From: an uncultured Lachnospiraceae bacterium
GTDB taxonomy: Bacteria > Bacillota > Clostridia > Lachnospirales > Lachnospiraceae
Direction: 5' to 3'
Assembly: GCA_905236585.1 (NCBI GenBank)
Contig: CAJOQZ010000119.1
Location: 1-5,377, forward strand
Length of the DNA: 5,377 nucleotides
Under the pieces are notes generated by a model. The model had not been told where the DNA came from and ran no database searches. It was given only the letters and a program-made list of their open reading frames with translations. Below, piece after piece: positions 1-5,377 of this stretch (position 1 is its first letter; every line of letters begins with the position of its first letter). The translations under genes and the position numbers were made by a program.

Positions 1-32
1 CCGGTTCACTGCTGTAATGCGTATATTTTTAC

Positions 33-140
33 GACCCTCCCGCAACGATACGCCACCACTAAGGCGGATTGCGGGATGAGGATATTCGAGATAGTAAGTC
101 CGCAACCGTATATAGTTGTATTTCAGACCCTACCGCAACG
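33..140 (+). repeat. 15-nt direct repeat pair (33-47 and 126-140)
   Basis: GACCCTCCCGCAACG at 33-47 and GACCCTACCGCAACG at 126-140 agree at 14 of 15 positions. Each is also preceded by CGTATAT (20-26 and 107-113), with 6 intervening bases in the first copy and 12 in the second. The second copy lies at the inner edge of the left arm of the palindromic element. The first may be a worn or partial copy of the same element. Confidence 0.5.
38..76. repeat. Hairpin-forming inverted repeat
   Basis: TCCCGCAA at 38-45 is the exact reverse complement of TTGCGGGA at 69-76. Inside it, CGCC (51-54) pairs with GGCG (63-66) around an 8-nt loop, leaving an asymmetric internal loop of 5 and 2 nt. There is no T tract after the stem on either strand, so an intrinsic terminator is not supported. 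The left arm lies inside a 15-nt direct repeat that recurs at 126-140, which suggests the hairpin belongs to the same repeat family as the palindromic element just downstream. Function unknown. Confidence 0.5.
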
Positions 141-246
141 TCGGCACTTAACGAACACAAGCGAAAGCGTAGTGTGAGTTTAGTATCCGCTACGTGAGGA
201 TCGGAGCGAAAGCGTGTCTGAAAAACAACTATATACGGTTAAGGAC
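98..246. repeat. 149-bp palindromic element with 31-bp terminal inverted repeats
   Basis: The left arm (98-128) matches the reverse complement of the right arm (216-246) at 28 of 31 positions. The mismatches are at 102, 103 and 120, and the inner 25 bp (104-128 against 216-240) have a single mismatch. The core of the arm reads ACCGTATATAGTTGT. GTAA lies directly outside both ends (94-97 and 247-250), as a 4-bp target-site duplication would, though four bases can match by chance. The 87-nt interior has no coding capacity. It contains an 11-nt direct repeat (160-170 and 205-215) and a possible 8-bp stem with two G-U pairs (167-174 with 188-195). The element ends 30 nt before the glnN Shine-Dalgarno sequence, so as RNA it would sit in the leader without masking that site. 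It may be a miniature non-autonomous mobile element, a family of interspersed intergenic repeats, or a structured leader. The sequence alone does not decide. Confidence 0.6.
160..215 (+). repeat. 11-nt direct repeat inside the palindromic element
   Basis: AGCGAAAGCGT occurs at 160-170 and exactly again at 205-215. Each copy contains GC-GAAA-GC, which could fold as a tiny GNRA-capped hairpin in RNA. At the first copy, ACAC (155-158) could pair with GTGT (172-175) to lengthen that stem. This would compete with the alternative stem 167-174/188-195. Confidence 0.45.
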
Positions 247-276
247 GTAAACCACTCAGAACCCAAGCAAAATCAG

Positions 277-283
277 AAAGGAG
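277..283 (+). promoter_or_regulatory. Ribosome binding site of glnN
   Basis: AAAGGAG is a near-perfect Shine-Dalgarno sequence, 7 nt before the ATG at 291. It fixes the start of glnN and is in keeping with a Firmicute host and strong translation. Confidence 0.85.
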
Positions 284-290
284 CATCACT

Positions 291-2378
291 ATGAAATCTG
301 TACCGGAAATCTTCGGCTCACAAGTCTTCAACGACGAGGTCATGCGCACCCGACTCCCCAAGGACGTCTACAAGTCCTTGCAGAAAACTATCGCCGAAGG
401 CAAACATCTGCAAAAAGACATCGCAGACGTCGTCGCCGAGGCAATGAAGGACTGGGCGACTGAAAAAGGCGCAACGCACTTTACCCATTGGTTCCAGCCC
501 ATGACCGGCGTTACAGCCGAAAAACATGACAGTTTTATCTCGCCGGAAGAGGGCGGCAGAGTCATTATGGAATTTTCCGGCAAGGAACTTGTCAAAGGGG
601 AGCCGGACGCTTCATCCTTCCCGTCGGGCGGACTCCGCGCAACGTTTGAGGCAAGGGGATATACCGCATGGGACCCGACGTCTTATGCCTTTATCAAGGA
701 CGATACCCTCTGCATCCCGACCGCTTTCTGTTCCTACAGCGGAGAGGCACTGGATAAGAAGACGCCGCTTTTGCGTTCGATGCAGGCGTTGGAAAAACAG
801 GCACTGCGCATCTTAAAACTGTTCGGCAATACCGATGCGAAGCGGGTATTAACCACGGTAGGACCCGAACAGGAATACTTCTTAATCGACGAGAAAATGT
901 ATGCCGAACGCCCGGACTTAATTTATACCGGACGAACCTTATTCGGCGCGAATCCGCCGAAGGGGCAGGAGTTGGACGATCACTATTTTGGCATGATCAA
1001 GCCGCGTGTCAAGGCATATATGAAAGAACTTGACGAGGAACTTTGGAAACTCGGCATTTACGCGAAGACCGAGCACAACGAAGTAGCGCCGGCACAGCAT
1101 GAATTGGCGCCGGTCTACTCCACCACCAACATCGCGACCGACCATAACCAGTTGACAATGGAACTGCTTAAGACAGTCGCCCAGCGTCACGGTATGGTAT
1201 GCCTGCTGCACGAGAAACCGTTTGCGGGAGTCAACGGCTCAGGCAAACATAATAACTGGTCGATATCGACGGATACCGGGGCAAATCTCTTAGAACCGGG
1301 GGCTACTCCTTCCCAGAATGCCCAATTTCTGCTCTTTTTAGTTGCTGTCATTAAGGCAGTAGATGAGTATCAGGGATTGCTCCGCATGTCTGTCGCTTCC
1401 GCAGGGAACGACCACCGTCTCGGCGCCAACGAAGCGCCTCCGGCGATTATGTCGGTATTCTTAGGAGATGAACTGGAGGGCGTGCTTACCGCGATCGAGG
1501 AAGGACGCGATTACGAGGGCAGCGGCAAGGAGTTAATGAGCATCGGGGCAAGCGTTCTGCCGCATATCCCGAAGGATTCGACTGACCGGAACCGTACCAG
1601 TCCCTTCGCTTTTACCGGCAATAAGTTCGAGTTCCGTTCCCTTGGTTCGTCCGCGTCGATTTCGGGGCCGAACATCATTTTGAATACAATCGTTGCGGAA
1701 TCGTTAAGCCAGTTTGCTGACGTATTGGAAAAAGCAGATGATTTTGACGGCGCCCTTACCAAACTGATCCGGGACGAAGTCATTGCGCATAAACGCATTT
1801 TATTCAACGGCAACGGTTACGGCGAGGAATGGAAGGAAGAGGCAAAGAAACGAGGGTTGTTGAATCTTCCTACAACCGTAGAAGCAATGGAAGCTTTTAT
1901 TGAGGATAAGGCGGTTAATCTCTTTACCAAGCATGAAGTGTACTCCAAGTCGGAGATCGAGGCACGGTATGAGATTCTCTTGGAAAACTACTACAAGCAG
2001 ATCAATATCGAAGCGCTTACCATGCAGTGGATGGTACGCCGCAATATCTTAGGCGCGGGACTTGCCTATGAATCGAAATTAGCGGAACTGATTTTGAAAA
2101 AGAAGGAAGTAGGAATCGCCGCAGATACGGAGAACAAACTCTTAGAACGCACGTCGAGACTGATCAAAGAGATTTACGACCGGCTGCAAAAACTCGAAAC
2201 GGCGGTTGCCGGAGAAAAGGAGATTGAGAGCGTGCCGGAACTGGCGAAATATCACGAATACACGATTCATGAGGCAATGCATTCGCTGCGTGAGGCAGTT
2301 GACGAACTTGAGTCGATCGTGCCGCGCGACCTGTGGCCGTATCCGACTTACGGCGATCTGTTATACAGCGTAAGATAG
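291..2378 (+). CDS. glnN: Glutamine synthetase, type III (GSIII)
   Basis: This enzyme condenses glutamate and ammonia with ATP hydrolysis to form glutamine in the cytoplasm. At 695 residues it has the length of the type III family, far longer than types I and II (about 350-470). Family signatures are in the expected order. The GSIII N-terminal region includes THFTHWFQPMTG (62-73) and ARGYTAWDPTSYAF (121-134). The active-site motifs are VGPEQEYFLID (190-200, with E193 and E195 in the place of the type I ExE metal ligands), EHNEVAPAQHE (261-271), HEKPFAGVNGSGKH (307-320, ending in the likely metal-binding histidine), NDHRLGANEAPPAI (373-386) and KFEFRSLGSS (445-454, with E447 and R449). A helical C-terminal region follows. 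Known GSIII enzymes are dodecamers of two hexameric rings. The start is supported by a strong ribosome binding site 7 nt upstream, and the gene ends in TAG. No frameshift or missing catalytic residue is seen. Its product is the substrate of the enzyme encoded by the next gene. The GSIII call is very secure; the symbol glnN rather than glnA is a naming choice. Confidence 0.97.
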   Translation: MKSVPEIFGSQVFNDEVMRTRLPKDVYKSLQKTIAEGKHLQKDIADVVAEAMKDWATEKGATHFTHWFQPMTGVTAEKHDSFISPEEGGRVIMEFSGKELVKGEPDASSFPSGGLRATFEARGYTAWDPTSYAFIKDDTLCIPTAFCSYSGEALDKKTPLLRSMQALEKQALRILKLFGNTDAKRVLTTVGPEQEYFLIDEKMYAERPDLIYTGRTLFGANPPKGQELDDHYFGMIKPRVKAYMKELDEELWKLGIYAKTEHNEVAPAQHELAPVYSTTNIATDHNQLTMELLKTVAQRHGMVCLLHEKPFAGVNGSGKHNNWSISTDTGANLLEPGATPSQNAQFLLFLVAVIKAVDEYQGLLRMSVASAGNDHRLGANEAPPAIMSVFLGDELEGVLTAIEEGRDYEGSGKELMSIGASVLPHIPKDSTDRNRTSPFAFTGNKFEFRSLGSSASISGPNIILNTIVAESLSQFADVLEKADDFDGALTKLIRDEVIAHKRILFNGNGYGEEWKEEAKKRGLLNLPTTVEAMEAFIEDKAVNLFTKHEVYSKSEIEARYEILLENYYKQINIEALTMQWMVRRNILGAGLAYESKLAELILKKKEVGIAADTENKLLERTSRLIKEIYDRLQKLETAVAGEKEIESVPELAKYHEYTIHEAMHSLREAVDELESIVPRDLWPYPTYGDLLYSVR

Positions 2379-2392
2379 CAAAAGATACGTAA

Positions 2393-2428
2393 CCCCTGCC
2401 GGTCAACAAAAACCGGCAGGGGGTGTTT
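2393..2428 (+). terminator. Terminator-like hairpin between glnN and gltB
   Basis: CCCCTGCCGGT (2393-2403) is the exact reverse complement of ACCGGCAGGGG (2412-2422), giving an 11-bp GC-rich stem with an 8-nt loop. It lies 14 nt after the glnN stop codon. The tail is G-TGTTT, with only three consecutive T residues, so termination is probably incomplete. The tail runs straight into the gltB Shine-Dalgarno sequence. It could lower gltB expression relative to glnN, be a regulated attenuator, or simply protect the 3' end of a processed glnN mRNA. The hairpin is plain in the sequence; its effect is inference. Confidence 0.7.
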
Positions 2429-2433
2429 AAGGA
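2429..2433 (+). promoter_or_regulatory. Ribosome binding site of gltB
   Basis: AAGGA at 2429-2433, followed by GAGG at 2435-2438, precedes the ATG at 2442. The AAGGA copy has 8 nt spacing, which is suitable. An in-frame ATG at 2433 overlaps this site and has no well-placed Shine-Dalgarno of its own, except the G-rich hairpin arm. This favours 2442 as the true start. The site touches the 3' edge of the terminator-like hairpin. Confidence 0.7.
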
Positions 2434-2441
2434 TGAGGAAC

Positions 2442-5377
2442 ATGAAAAAATACGATTACGGGAAGTTAGGCGCCGAGCGGGATTCCTGCGGAATCGGCAT
2501 GATTACAAATATTGACGGACGTGCCGATTACCGGACGCTGGATGATGCGCTGACCATCGTTGAAAAACTTGAACACCGTGCAGGAAAAGACGCCACCGGC
2601 AAAGTCGGGGACGGTGTTGGAATTTTAGTGCAGATATCGCACCGCTTTTTTATTCAAGCAGCAGCGGCATCCGGTATTGTGCTTAAAAACGCTCATGATT
2701 ACGGAATCGCCATGATATTTTTTCCGCAGGATGACGTCCGCAGAATGTATGCCATGCGGATGTTGGAAGTTATTTTGGAAAAAGAGGGGATTCCGCTGTT
2801 AGGCTGGCGGCAGGTGCCGACGCGGCCGGAAATTTTGGGCGAGGCTGCGCTTAATTGCATGCCCGCGATCTATCAGTGCTTTGTCGGAAGGCCGGCGGAA
2901 GTGGAAGCGGGCGAAGCATTTGACCGGCGGCTGTTTGTCGTTCGACGGGAATTTGAACAGAGTTCGGAAGATACTTATATTTGCTCGTTTTCTTGTCGTA
3001 CCGTCGTTTACAAAGGCATGTTTTTGGTCGGTCAGCTGCGTGCGTTCTACGAGGATTTGCAGAGCAGGGAATATGAAACGGCAATCGCGCTTGTCCATTC
3101 AAGGTTTTCTACGAACACAACGCCGTCATGGAACCGGGCGCACCCGTACCGCATGATCGCGCACAACGGCGAGATCAATACGATCCGCGGCAACATTGAC
3201 CGGATGCTTGCCAGAGAGGAAACGATGCAGCCGCATTTTGCCGAAGAAGATATCGACAAGATTCTTCCCGTCATTCCAGATATTGCGTCGGATTCGGCAA
3301 TGCTTGACAACACCTTGGAATTTTTATATATGAACGGGATGCCGCTTGTTCTTGCTATGATGCTTACCATCCCTGAGCCGTGGAAGCACAACGGCTTTAT
3401 GAAGCAGTCGCGCAAAGACTTTTATCATTATTATGCGACCATGATGGAGCCGTGGGACGGTCCGGCGGCGGTACTTTTTACGGACGGAGAAATCGCGGGG
3501 GCGACGCTCGACCGTAACGGTCTTCGTCCGGCGAGGTACTATGTGACGGATGACAACCGCCTGATCTTGGCGTCCGAGGTCGGCGTGCTGCCGATCGACC
3601 CGAAACATATTATAAAAAAGGCTCGTTTGGAACCGGGACGAATGCTTTTTATCGACACCAAGCGTAAAAAACTGATTTCGGACGCCGAATGCAAGGAATA
3701 CTATACGAAGCGCAACCCGTACGGCGAGTGGCTCGACCGATGTCTGCTGCATCTAAAAGACCTGCCCGTGCCAAATGGGAAAACGCCGACGCATGACGCG
3801 GCGGTAAGAAGCCGCCTCTATAAAGTGTTCGGATATACCTACGGGGATGTGAAAAACCAGATCCTTCCTATGGCGGAGAACGGGATTGAGCCAACCGCGT
3901 CCATGGGGCACGATACGCCGCTTGCAATGCTATCGAACGCGCATCCTTTGCTTTTTCACTATTTCAAGCAGCAGTTCGCTCAGGTAACTAACCCGCCGAT
4001 TGACTCGCTGCGGGAGAAAATTGTCACCGATACCACAGTGTATTTGGGCTCTGACGGCGATCTGTTAGATGAAAAAGCGGCAAACTGCCGGATGCTTGAG
4101 ATCGACCATCCGATTCTTACGTCGGTTGACTTGGCAAAGATCCGCGGATTGAAAAAAGAAGGTTTCGCGTCGCAGACCATTTCTCTTTTGTATTATAAAA
4201 ACACGTCTTTGAAAAAAGCACTGGCGCAGCTGAATATCGCTGTAGATCGTGCGGCGGCGAAGGGCGTCAATATCGTCATTTTATCTGACCGAGGCGTGGA
4301 TGAGAACCATGTACCGATTCCGTCGCTTTTGGCGGTATCGTCGGTGGAGCAGCATTTGGTACAGACAAAAAAGAGGACGGCGGTATCGCTTATTTTGGAG
4401 AGCGCCGAAGTGCGCGATGTGCATCAGACCGCGTGCGTCATGGGATTCGGCGTGCGTGCGTTGTATCCCTATCTTGCACATGAATGCATCGAAGAACTGA
4501 TTGCCAACGGAAGGCTCGATAAGGACGTGACGACGGCGGTATCCGATTATAACCTTGCAATCCTTAACGGCGTGGTGAAGATTGCCGCCAAAATGGGGAT
4601 ATCCACCTTGCAGTCCTACCAATCAGCACGGATTTTTGAAGCCGTCGGCTTATCCAGGGAACTGATCGAAACCTATTTTACCGGAACGACCTGCCATGTC
4701 GGCGGCATCGGGTTAAAGGAATTGGAAGAAGATATCTCGGCAAGACACAATCTTGCCTTTGACCCGTTAGGACTGCCGGTAGATGAGACGCTGGATTCAA
4801 CAGGGTTTCACTCGCTGCGTACGGGAGATCATACCGAAGATCACCTCTATACGCCTAAGACGATCGTTACTCTGCAAAAAGCAGTACGCACCAACAACTA
4901 CGATACATTCAAGGAATACACCGATATGGTGGATGACGAGATGCGTCCTCATACGATCCGAAGTCTGCTTGCGCTTGTTCCGCAAAAAGAGCCGGTATCG
5001 GTTGACGAAGTAGAACCGGTGGAAGAAATCGTCAAACGCTTCCAGACCGGCGCCATGTCGTATGGATCGTTATCTAAGGAAGCGCATGAAACGCTTGCGA
5101 TCGCAATGAACCGTCTCGGCGGCAAATCCAATACCGGCGAGGGCGGAGAAGATCCGTCGCGCTTTTTTACGGAAAAGAACAGTGCGGTCAAGCAGGTTGC
5201 CTCGGGACGCTTCGGCGTGACGTCCGAATACCTGTGCAGCGCAAAAGAAATCCAAATAAAAATGGCACAGGGCGCAAAGCCCGGTGAGGGCGGTCATCTG
5301 CCCGGAAAAAAAGTATATCCATGGGTGGCAGCAACCCGGTTTTCCACGCCGGGGGTATCATTGATCTCACCGCCGCC
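2442..5377 (+). CDS. gltB: Glutamate synthase (GOGAT), large subunit, 3' truncated by window edge
   Basis: This is the glutaminase and FMN/Fe-S subunit that transfers the glutamine amide to 2-oxoglutarate, giving two glutamates. 978 codons are visible of a family total near 1,500, with no internal stop or frameshift; the open frame continues past the edge. Numbering is from the Met at 2442. The class II glutamine amidotransferase domain comes first. C16 in RDSCGIG is the nucleophile, exposed by removal of a 15-residue propeptide. HSRFSTNT (219-226), AHNGEINT (240-247), EPWDGPAAVLFTDG (336-349) and DRNGLRPARYY (357-367) are family motifs of the same domain. The central domain starts near residue 479 with ENGIEPTASMGHDTPLA, followed by FKQQFAQVTNPPID (508-521). 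The FMN-binding synthase domain begins at GAMSYGS (870-876), with NTGEGGEDPSRF (897-908), SGRFGVTSEYL (921-931) and KPGEGGHLPGKKV (946-958). The Fe-S cysteines and GXGXG beta-helix are beyond the window, so NADPH versus ferredoxin dependence cannot be judged. Placement 63 nt after glnN suggests co-transcription, with a hairpin between them that may adjust the ratio. A gltD small-subunit gene is expected downstream but not seen. Confidence 0.95.
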   Translation, partial: MKKYDYGKLGAERDSCGIGMITNIDGRADYRTLDDALTIVEKLEHRAGKDATGKVGDGVGILVQISHRFFIQAAAASGIVLKNAHDYGIAMIFFPQDDVRRMYAMRMLEVILEKEGIPLLGWRQVPTRPEILGEAALNCMPAIYQCFVGRPAEVEAGEAFDRRLFVVRREFEQSSEDTYICSFSCRTVVYKGMFLVGQLRAFYEDLQSREYETAIALVHSRFSTNTTPSWNRAHPYRMIAHNGEINTIRGNIDRMLAREETMQPHFAEEDIDKILPVIPDIASDSAMLDNTLEFLYMNGMPLVLAMMLTIPEPWKHNGFMKQSRKDFYHYYATMMEPWDGPAAVLFTDGEIAGATLDRNGLRPARYYVTDDNRLILASEVGVLPIDPKHIIKKARLEPGRMLFIDTKRKKLISDAECKEYYTKRNPYGEWLDRCLLHLKDLPVPNGKTPTHDAAVRSRLYKVFGYTYGDVKNQILPMAENGIEPTASMGHDTPLAMLSNAHPLLFHYFKQQFAQVTNPPIDSLREKIVTDTTVYLGSDGDLLDEKAANCRMLEIDHPILTSVDLAKIRGLKKEGFASQTISLLYYKNTSLKKALAQLNIAVDRAAAKGVNIVILSDRGVDENHVPIPSLLAVSSVEQHLVQTKKRTAVSLILESAEVRDVHQTACVMGFGVRALYPYLAHECIEELIANGRLDKDVTTAVSDYNLAILNGVVKIAAKMGISTLQSYQSARIFEAVGLSRELIETYFTGTTCHVGGIGLKELEEDISARHNLAFDPLGLPVDETLDSTGFHSLRTGDHTEDHLYTPKTIVTLQKAVRTNNYDTFKEYTDMVDDEMRPHTIRSLLALVPQKEPVSVDEVEPVEEIVKRFQTGAMSYGSLSKEAHETLAIAMNRLGGKSNTGEGGEDPSRFFTEKNSAVKQVASGRFGVTSEYLCSAKEIQIKMAQGAKPGEGGHLPGKKVYPWVAATRFSTPGVSLISPP

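Larger units (their letters stand above)
1..290. other. Non-coding, repeat-rich region upstream of glnN
   Basis: No convincing coding region is visible on either strand here. The stretch holds a hairpin (38-76), a palindromic element (98-246), direct repeats shared between the two, and the glnN ribosome binding site. A short in-frame stop (TAA at 15-17) could be the tail of an upstream gene, but four codons cannot support that. I looked for a sigma-A promoter and found no well-spaced -35/-10 pair. The best partial matches (TTGCGG at 69-74 with TAGTAA at 92-97, or the TATATA inside the right arm of the palindrome) are too weak to call. The glnN promoter may therefore be non-consensus, lie within the palindromic element, or lie left of the window. 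Confidence 0.7.

Noticed and set aside
38..76. Intrinsic terminator of an upstream gene
   Set aside because: The stem is interrupted and neither side is followed by a T tract on the relevant strand.
69..97. Possible promoter TTGCGG - 17 nt - TAGTAA
   Set aside because: Only about 3 of 6 positions match in each box, and the -35 candidate is the right arm of the 38-76 hairpin. Too weak to call.
1..290. CRISPR array or known riboswitch upstream of glnN
   Set aside because: The repeats are inverted or isolated pairs rather than regularly spaced direct repeats, and I recognise no known glutamine-sensing RNA consensus.
318..2409. Open frames of 60-100 codons on the minus strand and in another plus frame within glnN
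   Set aside because: They lie inside a strongly conserved gene, have no good ribosome binding sites, and their translations resemble no family. They are shadows of the glnN reading frame.
2799..5370. Open frames of 60-142 codons antisense to, or out of frame with, gltB
   Set aside because: The uninterrupted gltB frame with family motifs throughout explains this stretch. The antisense frames are low-complexity, arginine-rich translations typical of shadow frames.
5298..5377. Apparent unusual residues (alanine and phenylalanine) in the conserved block near the visible end of GltB
   Set aside because: The positions vary between known glutamate synthases, and the surrounding glycine-rich FMN-domain motifs are intact, so this is not evidence of lost function.

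Overview
The window carries the core of bacterial ammonium assimilation. A complete type III glutamine synthetase gene (glnN, 291-2378) is followed on the same strand by the first two thirds of the large (alpha) subunit of glutamate synthase (gltB, 2442 to the window end). Glutamine synthetase makes glutamine from glutamate, ammonia and ATP. Glutamate synthase moves the glutamine amide onto 2-oxoglutarate to make two glutamates. Together they form the GS-GOGAT cycle. Base composition close to half GC, strong AAGGAG-type ribosome binding sites, the type III synthetase and the style of the GltB N-terminus suggest an anaerobic Firmicute of the Clostridia, probably Lachnospiraceae. That assignment is inference from sequence style, not a database match.

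Layout: 1-290 is non-coding as far as I can see and is rich in repeats. It holds a 38-76 hairpin and a 149-bp palindromic element (98-246) with 31-bp imperfect terminal inverted repeats (28/31 identical) flanked by GTAA on both sides. A further 14/15 direct repeat links the hairpin to the palindromic element. Then come the glnN ribosome binding site and gene. The 63-nt gap between glnN and gltB holds a perfect 11-bp GC-rich hairpin with a short, weak T tail that runs into the gltB ribosome binding site, so it looks like a leaky terminator or attenuator. The gltB reading frame is open and uninterrupted for 978 codons to the right edge. Its remaining third (rest of the FMN domain, Fe-S region, GXGXG beta-helix) and any gltD small-subunit gene lie outside.

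Both proteins look intact and ordinary, with the expected catalytic motifs. I see no new defence, mobile or biosynthetic system. The parts that deserve a second look are the palindromic element upstream of glnN and the terminator-like hairpin abutting the gltB start.
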